Positions 40,895-51,525 of a stretch of DNA of 64,000 nucleotides are shown piece after piece. The notes beneath the pieces are model-generated. The model was not told where the DNA came from and did not search any database. It saw nothing but the letters and a program-made list of their open reading frames with translations. Position 1 is the stretch's first letter, and every line of letters starts with the position of its first letter. The stretch is from Elymus sibiricus (Eukaryota; Streptophyta; Magnoliopsida; Poales; Poaceae). The position numbers were made by a program, and so were the translations under genes. Location: NCBI GenBank assembly GCA_039707655.1, contig CM077665.1, forward strand, positions 308,202,486 to 308,266,485, given 5' to 3'.

Positions 40895-42490
40895 TGAGAT
40901 TCTAACCTCGCCATCTCTCAAGTTAACGGTGAGTTTGACACCAAGGACCCTAATATGATCGCATACCGACATGCCATCCTAACAATCTCAACTCGGTTCG
41001 ACGGGCTGGAATTCCATCATATCCTGAGGGACAGCAATCAAGCTGTCGATGTCCTCGCTAGAATGGGCGCCAAACGTGACAAGGTACCTGAGAATACCTT
41101 CCTCGGGCAACTTTACAAGCCATCCGTGGTCTGGCAGAAGAGGGATAGCACACCAGCATCGGCCGATGACGGAGGAGTCACCTCTCTGGCAGCGAAAGAA
41201 GATGAGGATATAATTGGGGGCTCGGCCATCCAGGAGACATCCTCGGCTCATGAAATAATGGCAGTTATCGCGCCATGGACAGAGCCCCTCCTAGCATACC
41301 TACTCCACAAAGAGCTTCCCGAAGATCATGTAGAAGCACGATGGATCATTCAAAGGTCCAAGGCTTATAAGGTTCACGAAGGAGAACTCTACAAACAAAG
41401 CGCCACGGGCATCCTCCAACGCTGCATATCTGAAGAGGAGGGAAGAGAACTCCTTACGGAATACACTCTGGCATGAGCGGCCATCACGCCATAGCTCCGG
41501 CCCTGGTTAGCAAGGCATTCTGAGCAGGGTTCTACTGGCTTACCGCCAGTGCAAACGCCAAAAGATTGGTGAGGTGCTGCGCAGGCTGTCAGGTTTTTGC
41601 TAAACAAAGCCATATGCCCCCAAAGCTCTTTGGACTATTCCGATCACATGGCCCTTCGCGGTCTGGGAGCTGGACATGGTTGGCCCACTTCAAGGAGGGT
41701 TAAAGCAAAACAAATATGTACTCATCATGGTATATAAATTCACCAAATGGATTGAGGCGAAACCGGTAACCTCGACCAGGTCGGAACTGGTTATTGAATT
41801 TATTTTCGGAATGGTACACCGTTATGGTGTCCCCCATGGCATAATAATGGACAATGGAACCAACTTCACGGCCAAGGAAGTAAAGGCTCGGTCGCCAAAA
41901 TGGGCATTAAGCTCGATTACGCATATGTGTATCACCCCCAGTCCAACGGACATGTTGAACGTGCCAACGGGCTGGTCCTTAGTGGCATCAAGCCAAGGTT
42001 AGTACATTCTCTCAACGAGGCAAACTGTCAGTGGGTAGAGGACCTCGATTTCATACTATGGGGCTTGCGCACCACACCCAATCGATCCACAGGCTACACA
42101 CCATTCATTATGGTTTACATCACCGAGGACTATACTCACTTGTGACCTTATTCATGACGCACCTCGCGTATGCACGTATGAAGAACGAGAGGCCGATCTC
42201 GATCGGCAGGGCGCACTAGACGCCCTAGAGGAAGAGTGCGAGGTAGCTCGGACACGTTCTATGTTCTATCAGCAGAAGGCAAGGCGCTATCATAGCAGGG
42301 AGGTACGATCGAAGGAATTGAATGTCGGAGACTTAGTCATGCGGCTCCATCCAGAAAAGCAGAAGCATAAACTTTCACCAAATGGGATGGACCATTCGTA
42401 ATTGACCAGGTACTCATCGGAGGTGCGTATCACATTCGATACCCCGAAGACAACAGACTTGAGCCAAATCCTTGGAATGTTGCTCTGCTC
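40895..42490 (+). pseudogene. Second RNase H end and integrase, frameshifted
   Basis: Open piece 40955-41476 holds the RNase H tail (FHHILRDSNQAVDVLARMGA, the expected N..D/ADxLA motif) and the integrase N-terminal linker (EEEGRELLTE). The zinc motif (HHAIAP then CCAGCQ) lies at about 41485-41600 across frames. The integrase core is at 41640-42130: ELDMVGP with Asp, IIMDNGTNF with Asp, and HPQSNGHVERANG with Glu, split between two frames by a shift near 41890-41920. A C-terminal piece (RTTPNRSTGYTPF, then TRYSSE) follows, shifted again. At least three frameshifts and two stops. Confidence 0.88.
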
Positions 42491-43362
42491 AGGCGTTTAT
42501 ATGGTTAGCCAGGGCAACCTCCATTATTTTTACTATGCATCGAGCTATAGTCTATTTTTAGCAATATGCAACTATCACTATCGCTTGTTCGGCACACCTT
42601 TGCCCAGGTTCTTGAACCTTTATTCTTGGTATTACTGCTCGGTCGACCCAAAGTGATTTAAGATACTTCGGATAAAAGCTTATGTGTACGACTAGTATAG
42701 TCGTGGTGGCTTTATTCTATATAGCCAATGGGGGTGCCGAATAATTATATTATTGTGTGCATTGCCTTCCAATAAATAATTGTTTTCATGCCAAAATATG
42801 CATCGATTTGACTTAAGATTTGGCAAAGCTGGGTTGCCCGGCTCCTGTGCTTACCACTTATGTTTCTGATTGTTCAGCTAAGAGGTGAAGGGAGCACCGC
42901 TGTGATTGTTACTTTCGGGTCATCCGGGCTAGTACCTCAGATGGACAAAGCCGAAAGCTAGCGTTCTTCAGAAAATAATCGATCAGCCACGATGGAAGCA
43001 CAATTAATAGGTTCTTCAAAACCTTGACTAGGGGCTTTATCCCCCGGCGTCACATGTCCTCGGACACACGTGGTCAACACGACTCCTTGAGCAAATGAAC
43101 TGTTGGAGGAACTATTTTTCTCAGAAGATGTTTCTTACTTTAAAAAGTAATATAACATAACTCTCTACTTCACTTTCATTTTTTGAACCCCACAGCCGGA
43201 TTGCCTCATTCTCCGAAGAGTCTAGCCTAAAAATATTTTGGCTAGAAGAAGGAAACACTCTAAGAGCTTGAACAACAGATACGAGGTCAAAGATGTAAAG
43301 TACTTTGATACATAGAATCATTAACAGCATAAGTATTTTTACACATCATCAAGCCCATCTAT
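42491..43362 (+). other. Noncoding 3' region of Tat element 2
   Basis: AT-rich DNA with Tat-type text (GGTCGACCCAAAGTGATT, TAGTCGTGGTGGC) and no open frame on the plus strand. The antisense ORF begins to overlap on the minus strand at 43363. Confidence 0.6.
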
Positions 43363-43491
43363 CTATGAATCAAGGGCAAAGTCTTTTTGTGAGAGACGAG
43401 CAGCTGGCATTACATTTTCATACACTAGGTGCGCTGGCGCTTCCTTTCCGTCAGCTCCTATTGGGCCTACCTCGGTAAGGTGTTCCATCTC
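43363..43491 (-). pseudogene. Antisense ORF of Tat element 2, C-terminal end
   Basis: On the minus strand, 43491-43363 continues in frame the open reading frame that ends at 56313 when the Athila-type element and one CTCAC copy are removed. It reads MEHLTEVGPIGADGKE, then LVYENVMPAARLSQK, and ends at a TAG (43365-43363). This shows that the insertion fell inside a once-open antisense frame and gives its natural C-terminus. Confidence 0.7.
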
Positions 43492-43496
43492 CTCAC
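43492..43496 (+). other. Target-site duplication CTCAC, left copy
   Basis: CTCAC directly precedes the LTR at 43497 and recurs at 56308-56312. Confidence 0.93.
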
Positions 43497-45058
43497 TGCT
43501 ACTTGTGAGCTGCGTTGGGATTTCCCCGAAGAGGAAGGGATGATGCAGTACAGTAGAGATAAGTATTTACCTCAGTTATGAAACCAAGGTTGTCAATCCA
43601 GTAGGAGAACCAAGCAACACTATGTAAACAGCACCTGCACACAAACAACAAATACTTGCAACCCAACGTGTAGAGGGGTTGTCAATCCCTCAATGGTATT
43701 GAGATAGATTAAATTGTATATGATTTGATAAATAGATATAACTAAAACACCAAAATAAAAATAAATAAAAGAAAATTACAGCAACGTATTTTTAGGATTT
43801 TTATATGATAAAAGATAGAACCCGGGGCCATAGTTTTCACTAGAGGCTTCTCTCGAGAAAATAGCATACGTTCGGTAAACAAATTAATGTTAGGCAATTG
43901 ATAGAAAAGCAAATAATTATGACGATATCCAAGGCAATGATCATGTATATAGGCATCATGTCCAAGATTAGTAGACCAAAACGATTCTGCATCTACTACT
44001 ATTACTCCACACATCGACCGCTATCCAGCATGCATCTAGTGTATTAAGTTCATGAAAAAATGGAGTAATGCATTAGGCAAGATGACATGATGTAGACAAG
44101 ATAAACTCACGTATGAATAAACCCCATCTTGTTACCCTTAATAGCAATGATACATGCATGTCATGTCTCTTTCTGTCACTGAGATTGAGCATCGCAAGAT
44201 CAAACCCATCACAAAGCACCTCTTCCCATGGCAAGAAAAATCAATCTAGTTGGCCAAACCAAACTAATAATTCAGAGAAGAAATATGAGGCTATAACAAT
44301 CATGCATAAAAGAGTTCAGAGAAAACTCAAATAATATTCATGGATAGATCTGATCATAAACTCACAATTCATCGGATCCCAAGAAACACACCGCAAAAAG
44401 TCATTACATCAAATAGATCTCCAAGAACATCAAGGAGAAATTGTATTGAAGAACAAAAAGATAGAAGAAGCCATCTAGCTACTAACTACGGACCCGTAGG
44501 TCTGTGATAAACAACTCACACATCATCAGAGGGGCAGCAAGGATGATGAAGAACCCCTCCATGATCGTTGCCCCCTCCGGCAGAGTGCCGGAAAAGGCCT
44601 CTAGATTGGATCTCGTGGTTCTGGAACTTGCGGCGGCGGAAAAAGTATTTCATCGACTCCCCTAGGGTTTTTGGGATTCTAGAGTATTTATAGAGGCGGA
44701 GGTAGGTCAAGGCGGTGCCCGTGGGCCCCACTACCCACTAGGGCGTGCCAGAGGCCCCTGGCGCACCATGGTGCCTAGTGGGCCCCACGAGCCTCTTCTC
44801 GTGGACTCAAGAAGCTTCCAGAGTCTCTTCTTGCCAGAAAAAAATCTCCAAAAGTTTCGTGGCATTTGGACTTCATTTGGTAATGATATTCTGCAAAGTA
44901 AAAAACAAGCAAAAACAGCAACTCGCAGTGGCACTAAGTTAATAGGTTTGTCCCAAAAAATGATATAAAGTTGCTAGTAAATGTATATAAAACATCCAAG
45001 ATTGATAATATAATAGCATGGAACAATCAAAAGTTATAGATACGTTGGAGACATATCA
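43497..45058 (-). repeat. 3' LTR of Athila-type element 2
   Basis: 1562 bp, matched by 54763-56307. The TATA box reads TATAAATA on the minus strand (about 44692-44685). The minus-strand start is mutated to TGATATG. Confidence 0.93.
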
Positions 45059-46410
45059 AGCATCCCCAAGCTTAATTCCTGCTCGTCCTCGAGTAGGTAA
45101 ATGATAAAAACAGAATTTTTGATGTGGAATCTACCTATCATATTCATCACATATTCTTTTCTTTTGTAGTATGGACATTTGGACTTTAAGTGATTCAAAG
45201 CAATAGTCTATAATTTGACATTAAAACATCAATACTAAAGCATATCAACAAGCAACCATATCTTTCAAAATATCAATGCTAAAGCGAGTTATCCCTAGCC
45301 CATTATGCTCAATCATTGATCCATTCATGAAACACACTCAAATATTAACTACATCCAATGCACAATTATGACAATAGTGTTCCCTAGTTGGTGCTTTATA
45401 AGAGAAGATGGAGACTCAATATAAATAAAAATTGCATAAAATTAAATCGATAGGCCATTCGCAGAGGGAAGTAGAGATTTGTAGAGGTGGCAGAGCTCAA
45501 AGCTTAAATTGAGAGATAAATTGTTTTGAGATGCATGCTTTTCTTGTCAACGAAAACGACCGAGAATTCCCAATATATTCCATGCTAGATAAATCATAGG
45601 CGGTTCCCAAACAGAAAGTAAAGTTTATTTCCTTTCCACCATTCTTTCACAGTCCATCGCTAGCCGTATCCATGGGTGCCTTCCATACCAACACTTTCCA
45701 AGGAATTTATTATGAACAACATATTTTTTTTCATTTTGGGACTGGGCATCCCTATTACCTGCCACACTCTCGTGCAATGACAAGTGAATAAAAACTCATC
45801 TTGAGAATAACATACCTAGCATGGAAAATATTGGCCACCCTATGCCGCTTCATGAGCGGTACGGGCACACAAAAAGTATTTCACTTTGAAAATTAGAGTT
45901 GGCACATACAAATTTACTTGGAACGGTATGGAAACACCGCATACAGGTAGGTATGACGGACTCATTTGGCACAACTTGGTTTAGGATTTGGACGCACAAG
46001 CAGCATTCCCGCTTAGTAAAAATGAAGGCTAGCAAATAGATTGAGAAGCGACCAACCAAAAACAAAAACGATCATAAACGAGCATTGAACATAACTAACA
46101 CTGAATAATGCACCACAAGTAGGATGTAACTTCGTTGCATAACTATTGACTTTCGTGCTTGCATAGGGAATCACAAACCTTAACACAAATATTCTTACTA
46201 AAGCAGAATTACTCACCAACATGACTCACATATTACTATCTCCATATCGCAAAACTATTGTAAGGAATCAAGTTTTAATATCCAATGATCTTCATGAAAG
46301 TTTTTATTATATCCCTCTTGAATATCTATCACTTTGGGACCAAATCCATATCTTATGCAAATTACCATTGCTAATAACAAGCTCTCAAATAAATTTATGT
46401 GAAGCACGTG
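45059..46410 (-). other. Noncoding 3' internal region of Athila-type element 2
   Basis: Begins with the inverted polypurine tract (AGCATCCCCAAGC). The rest is AT-rich with AAGTGAAGC-type motifs near the end (GTGAAGCACGTGA at 46400) that recur at 51545-51730, as expected for one interrupted region. No gene seen. Confidence 0.7.
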
Positions 46411-46668
46411 ATCAAATTAGAAGCAACCGTCTTATAAGACCGATTTGATTATATACACACTTATAAGGACATGGTTGCATAACCAAATTAAACATCCACT
46501 TACATAGGTGGCTACTACAACCATGGCATTTGCACACACACCAAAGTAAACTATTACATGCATAATTACATAGGTGGCTACTACACACATGACATTTCCA
46601 CACACCAATAAAGTAAACTATATATTACATGCATGATTAACTAGCATAAACGATCATCTGATCATCAT

Positions 46669-47376
46669 CTACTTCTTGTGACGCTTGCTCTGCTTGTGGC
46701 TCGATCCGGGCTCGTCGATTTGGGTAACGAGGCACTTCCTCATGTCAATGATCCGCCTGTGCATCTCGTAGCATGTGTACACGCTCTTGGCCACGAACCT
46801 GAGGTGAGGTTCATCCAGTTGCCACATCCAGGCCCTGTGCCAGGATACGGGACTTGTTCTCTGGGCATCCTGCTTCATCTTTTCGTAGTAGGGGTCGATG
46901 ATGGCCGAGGTGAGTACGACCAGGGAGTCCTTCGTGCTGCCCCAGACCCTGTAGTGGTCACGGATTTCGACAAGGTTCTTGCAGGCCAAGCCCGTAACAC
47001 TGAGCGCTTTTACATCGTCGGTGGTTTCCACCATGGCGAACTTGTAGTCGGTGCTGTTGACAAACCTGTTGAAACGGTCGCAAGGCTCTGTGGCCATGCA
47101 GTAGTGGTAGATGAGGACATGATGGCGCACGCACAACTGGGCGACGGCAACCTTCTGATCTATGCCGGGACGACCGGCGGTGTACTGGAGGTCGATGCCG
47201 ACCACCTTGTACTTGTCTCGAGCAAGCAACTGCTCAACGCTGTTGATGTAGTCATCCACCACAGCCGGGTCGATGGTGTACACCACCGAGAGATCCGTCT
47301 CCCTCGCGTGGGTTTCCACTCTATGCTCGCCGAACTCCATTGGAGCGCCGCTACACATCCCCTCTCTATGTGTCAT
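46669..47376 (-). CDS. 3'-5' exonuclease-like protein (DnaQ/WRN-type fold) with altered catalytic residues
   Basis: 235 codons from the ATG at 47376 (MTHREGMCSGAPMEF). The frame is open further upstream, but an ATTATAACC TATA-like element on the minus strand at about 47434 favours this start. Residues 25-190 resemble the 3'-5' exonuclease domain of WRN-type plant proteins: VVGIDLQYTAGRPG at Exo I, AQLCVRHHVLIYHYC, KFAMVETTDDVKAL near Exo II, CKNLVEIRD. Two changes stand out. The Exo I D-x-E motif is D-x-Q (DLQ), and the Exo III Tyr/Asp motif (usually AADDAY) reads FVAKSVYTCYEM without Asp. Nuclease activity is therefore doubtful; it may bind nucleic acid only. The tail is basic (SSHKQSKRHKK), a likely nuclear signal. 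The frame is intact despite its transposon setting. Confidence 0.7.
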   Translation of the reverse strand: MTHREGMCSGAPMEFGEHRVETHARETDLSVVYTIDPAVVDDYINSVEQLLARDKYKVVGIDLQYTAGRPGIDQKVAVAQLCVRHHVLIYHYCMATEPCDRFNRFVNSTDYKFAMVETTDDVKALSVTGLACKNLVEIRDHYRVWGSTKDSLVVLTSAIIDPYYEKMKQDAQRTSPVSWHRAWMWQLDEPHLRFVAKSVYTCYEMHRRIIDMRKCLVTQIDEPGSSHKQSKRHKK

Positions 47377-47599
47377 CGTGGGTGTGCTTGTTGTGTTGTG
47401 GGGTGCGATCGAAAGGTTGAAGAGACTAAGGTTATAATGGCCGCGGGAATTAAAGGGGAAGCCGGACGGCCAGGAATACCGGCAGGCCCTGATGGCAGTT
47501 CTAATTTGCAGCGCATAACTCCATCGTGCCGCACGTAACTGCATCGCGTGGCAACGCGCGCGGCGCAACCGCATGCATATGGGGCCCCCGACGTGATCG

Positions 47600-47850
47600 T
47601 GCGCACGCCCAACAGCTGGCGGAGCACGCGCGGAGGGACGCGAGCAGAGCGCTCCGCGGTCGCCTCAACGGCGAGCAACCATATATATGCATATAGCAGT
47701 TGAACACGCAAGGAAAAGCTGTCCACAAGCCGAGCGCACCGACGGACGCGAGCAGAGCGCGCCGCGGCGCCTAACGGCGAGCACAGCGCGCTGCGGCGCC
47801 TAACGGCGAGCAGAGCTTGCCGAGGGACGCGAGCAGAGGCCGGCACAGTG
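47600..47850. repeat. GC-rich direct repeats between divergent cargo genes
   Basis: GGACGCGAGCAGAGCG, then CGCGGCG, CCTAACGGCGAGCA occur at 47636, 47753 and partly 47790 and 47825. They lie between the exonuclease-like gene (minus) and the Ala-rich ORF (plus). Confidence 0.75.
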
Positions 47851-47981
47851 ATACGTGGCAAATAAGATGAACTGTGCGAGCGATGTCAGAGACATCAAGC
47901 ATGAATCAGATTAGAGTTGCGTGTGCGATACGTGGCATACAGTTGATCCATTCGAGCTGTTTGTGATGGAATAAGCCGTGT

Positions 47982-48440
47982 GTGTTGCGGGCAAACGCAT
48001 CTGCCTCGGGGATAGCAACTGGCGAGAGCGGCACAGCAGCTGTCCATTCCGCTGCGGCGGCCTTAGCCCTGATGGAGGCCGCCCACGACCATGTCGAGGC
48101 CGTCCACGCCCAGCTCATGGCGGTCACCGCACAAATCGAACGAAGCTTCTCCGACAACGGTCGGCAACCCACGGCCGAAGAGTTGGCAATCGCCGAGAGA
48201 GTTCGAGCAGCCGTCCGTTCCTGCGCGGCATACCTTGCCACGACGGAGCCCGCCAAAGCCCAGATCGCGGCCGCCCACAGCCAGCTCGTGGCGGCCTATT
48301 CCAAAGATATGGAGGACGCGGATGGCGAGATGCTTGCCGAGTATGGTGCAATTGATGCCATGGAGCCCCTTCCCCAGGAGACCATCGGGCACGAGATGGA
48401 CATGGAGGCGGCGGTGGAGATCGACGAGCACCAGCCGTAG
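47982..48440 (+). CDS. Ala-rich helical ORF, unknown function
   Basis: 152 codons open from a GTG at 47982, with the first in-frame ATG at 48072, so the true start is uncertain or lies in an upstream exon. Ala/Glu/His-rich helices (MEAAHDHVEAVHAQLMAV, ERVRAAVRSCAAYLATT, QIAAAHSQLVAAYSK) and an acidic end (MDMEAAVEIDEHQ). It resembles coiled-coil text, in the style of the protein at 28567-29499 but without clear identity. Divergent from the exonuclease-like gene. It could be protein-coding cargo or chance GC-rich frame. Confidence 0.4.
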   Translation: MLRANASASGIATGESGTAAVHSAAAALALMEAAHDHVEAVHAQLMAVTAQIERSFSDNGRQPTAEELAIAERVRAAVRSCAAYLATTEPAKAQIAAAHSQLVAAYSKDMEDADGEMLAEYGAIDAMEPLPQETIGHEMDMEAAVEIDEHQP

Positions 48441-48699
48441 TAGTACTCTTTGTTTTGTTTAATTAAGAGCACTGGTCTTTAATTTGTTAGAGTAATGTTT
48501 AGGTCAGCTAGCTCTGTTTAATTGCTGAACTTGCTCGATTAAGAAGTGTGGGTGTGCTGTAGTCTCCTTTGTGTACCCAAATTATGCAATGACGTGGATG
48601 ACCACTGTAACCAGGGAAATTCGAACCAAAATTTTTGACGTTCAAACTCATGACACACGGGTTAAGCTATCTGAATCATTTGTGATGTTCACATATCGT

Positions 48700-49240
48700 A
48701 CACAGTTCTGAATAAGGGACCGTGTCTGATGACACTTTGCGCGCCAGTTTTTTCGCTGAAGCGATCCCAAAATTTTGGCTTCCGCGAAAATATCTACCTC
48801 CCCGCCCCCTCCCCCTTACCAAAAGCCACATTTCCCCTGTTTCCGCCTTCCTTTCCAAGTTGAAACCTTCACTCCTTGCTTGCAGCGCTTCCTCCTCGCC
48901 GGCGACCCTCCTTCACGCTGCTCGGCCTCGCCTATCCAGGCAGGTAATCCACACCCGACCCCCATCCTCCTCCTTCCACATCCCACATGCCCCGACCGCC
49001 GGCGCGACACCTTCCACCCAAATCACCGACCCCTCCACCAAATAAGCGCCGCCCTAAGCCATGATGCACGCAGTATAGCCAGGATCTCAAGGAGCATTTG
49101 GCAGCGGAGAAGCAAATCGTGGCCGCATGCGCGGATGAGGTCGCGATGGCTGCCATTCGTGTCGACCCCTAGATCTTGGAGGAGCACCTCGCCGTTGAGG
49201 CCACCGTCGATGCCTCACGCGCCGACGACGCGACGCAGTT
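48700..49240 (+). pseudogene. Leader region and decayed helical exon upstream of the B3-like gene
   Basis: 48780-49035 is Pro/Ser/Arg-rich leader-like DNA. 49070-49240 translates QDLKEHLAAEKQIVAACADE and, after an in-frame TAG at 49170, LEEHLAVEATVDASRADDA. This is the same Ala/Glu/His helix style as the gene at 28567-29499 (HHVLQEHLQAEEQIAAE). Probably a broken relative. Confidence 0.4.
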
Positions 49241-49905
49241 GGCTGTTTGGTTCAATTCTGCAATGCGATGTTCAATTGTTGTGGGTGCATTCTGTTATTG
49301 TATACCATGTGAGAAATAAATCGAATTTGGCTGTACTACATACATGAGAAACAAATACAATTGCTATATTTCCAAGTTGTTAAGCATGCTTGATTTGGTT
49401 AACTGTCTGATCTTCTATTAGGAGTATGTTATATTGTGCAATGTGGTGCTCAGTTAACGTTTGGTTCATTTGTTGTGGTGTTTAGTTAACTGTTTTGTTT
49501 GGTTCAATTCTGCAATGCGATGTTCAATTGTTGTGGGTGCATTCTGTTATTGTATACCATGTGAGGAATAAATTGAATTTGGCTGTACTAAATACATGAG
49601 AAACAAATACAATTGCTATATTTCCAAGTTGTTAAGCATGCTTGGTTTGGTTAACTGTCTGATCTTCTATTAGGAGTATGTTATATTGTGCAATGTGGTG
49701 CTCAGTTAATGTTTGGTTCATTTGTTGTGGTGTTTAGTTAACTGCTTGGTTCAATTCTGCAATGCGATGTCCAATTGTCGTGGGTAGAATTTTGTATTGT
49801 TGTGCATGTGAGGAATAAATCGAATTTGGCTGCACTTAATACATGAGAAACATATACAAGTGCTATATTTCCTAGTTCTTAATCATGCTTGGTTTGGATA
49901 AATGG
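49240..49905 (+). repeat. About 250-bp tandem repeat, 2.6 copies
   Basis: TTCAATTCTGCAATGCGATG recurs at 49251, 49503 and 49750. The first two copies are about 97% alike by eye; the third is shorter and more diverged. AT-rich, lies in the presumed 5' intron of the B3-like gene. Confidence 0.92.
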
Positions 49906-50037
49906 GTTTTCCATGTGGCTTGAATTAATCTGATGAATCTGCAATGTGCTTATTTTTCATCAACATATTTTACTGATAGCATGCGAACCCTTACTTAACC
50001 TGATGACTAACTACCTTATATGTGTTGCAGGGAAACA

Positions 50038-50685
50038 ATGGGAAGCACTGAGGTTTACAATCAAGGTTAGCACGTGCATGGTCCGTTGTCTAATAGCACA
50101 TTATTGTGCAATTGCAGGAACCATTCTAATATTTAGGTTTTTAACAATTTGGTCTTGCACATGTAGGTCCTGCTGTCAGAGGTTTTGACCCACTGTTCGA
50201 CCCTTTTTGCATATGGGGAAATGAGTTGTCCATGAATATCAGTCAAGTCAAGAAACTCAGAAAGATTGTTAGGATAAAGAAATTAGCGACAAAAAACAAC
50301 AAGATCTTTGTCTGCACAATGAAGAAGACATCAGTTCACTACAGGATGGTACTAACTATTATACCTTGCCTTTTTTATTCCTTTGCCCCATTTCCAACAT
50401 AGAGAAGATATTTATGCACATCCTTGTTTTCAGGCCTTTCCAAAGCAGTTCACTGATGATTACCTCTCAAAACACCTGTATGGTCAGGAGGCGAGGAAGG
50501 AATTCATACAACACCCACGGTTCAATATTGAAGTGTTCCTGAAGAGGACGAAGGATGGACGGTCAATCATCCACAGGCACTGGCCTAAAGTTACAAAGAC
50601 CTTCAACATCAATGAAGGCTCAATATTCGCCTTCTGCTTCAGCAGTTTTCCAGATGAGATACATCTGTCTATGTACCGTCTATGA
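50038..50685 (+). CDS. Short B3-like protein gene in CACTA 3, three exons
   Basis: Exons 50038-50065, 50167-50348 and 50434-50685, with TTGCAG, ATGTAG and TTTCAG acceptors and GTTAGC and GTACTA donors. All phases agree, giving 153 codons without a stop. Exon 2 is basic (SQVKKLRKIVRIKKLATK). Exon 3 fits a B3 domain: FPKQFTDDYLSKHLYG, VFLKRTKDGRSIIHRHWPKV, FNINEGSIFAFCFSSFP, with the usual strand-and-turn order ending in a phenylalanine-rich strand. The start is the first ATG after the acceptor at 50030. B3 proteins bind DNA; whether this one recognises the element's GTGTGTGATG repeats is unknown. Intact frame and exact splice phases argue for recent function or recent capture. Confidence 0.68.
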
Positions 50686-50879
50686 TGCTAACTTCGAAAG
50701 GTTATAGATGTTGCATGTGAAACTTGGTGCTGGTGTAGTTGTGTAATGGGGTAGCTGAGTGCTGAAGCTATATGATGTTGTACTCTGATGTATTTCAATT
50801 ATGAAAATGAAATATATTGTGTGCTTAATATGAAATGTCAATTAGATAATTAGCCTGCTAATTGGGTTTTTCTATTGCA

Positions 50880-51260
50880 AACGGTTATTGAGAAAACACC
50901 GTGTGTGATGCACTCAATAACGCACACAGTTTCTAGGAATAAACCGTGTTAGATTAATGAACAATCACACACGACATCCTCTTGAAAACTGTTTGCTTTA
51001 AGCCACCTGGCGCAAACGTTTACCACATAAAAACTGTGTGTGATGGACAGCCTTTGCCACACAGTTTCTTCTACGCACCGTGTGTGATGCATTCAATAAC
51101 GCAAACGATAAAATTCTTAATATCGTGTGCAATGGCAACGCTATCACAAACGATTTAACGGGGAAAATTGTGTGTGATGTACCTATGAACGGAAACGTTT
51201 TCCTTGGAGCGACTGTGTGGGATGTACATACGAACGGAAACGTTTAGCGGGGACTGACTG
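50880..51260 (+). repeat. Subterminal repeats of CACTA-like element 3
   Basis: Units such as ACCGTGTGTGATGCACTCAA, ACTGTGTGTGATGGAC and GCAAACGRTT/GGAAACGTTT recur about every 50-60 bp (50911, 51030, 51080, 51170, 51215, 51258). The spacing is irregular and the copies diverge, unlike a CRISPR array. Confidence 0.8.
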
Positions 51261-51525
51261 TGTGGGATGTAGTTGCGACCGGAAATAATTTTGCCTGTAT
51301 AATTGTATTTTTTAGCTCTACTGTACGTATTTCCGTATTTGAGCGCTCGCCGGTTGCACACGACCTCATTTTGCCGAGCGTGTGTGCCAGGAGGGCATAT
51401 CCCCGACGGTTTCTGGGTCGTGTGGGAAGGACCCCCCTATCGCCGTCACTCACTAGATGACGGTTCCAAATGCCGTCGCGGAAAGGGGTTAAAAACCGTT
51501 TGTATAGCACCTCGATGTACTAGTG

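Larger units (their letters stand above)
46415..51525 (+). mobile_element. CACTA-like transposon 3 with three cargo genes (left end approximate)
   Basis: The right end is clear: CGATGTACTAGTG at 51525, inverted CACTAGTACATCG. It is preceded by an array of GTGTGTGATG/ACACAGTTT units (50880-51260). Internal DNA of the Athila element resumes at 51526 (TGAGAGCATATTTC). At the left, Athila text stops near 46410 (CACGTGA), and TGA could be the 3-bp duplication, but I find no CACTAG there. Left terminus eroded or misplaced by tens of bases. Cargo: exonuclease-like gene (minus), Ala-rich ORF (plus), B3-like gene (plus). No transposase. Confidence 0.65.

Noticed and set aside
46678..47538. 286-codon plus-strand frame opposite the exonuclease-like gene
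   Set aside because: The minus strand shows the recognisable exonuclease fold. The plus frame is a shadow.
48775..49347. 190-codon Pro/Ser-rich frame
   Set aside because: Crosses a leader-like region and out of frame with the helical text at 49080. No conserved motif.
50880..51260. Spaced repeats resembling an array
   Set aside because: Diverged subterminal transposon repeats, not identical repeats with unique spacers.
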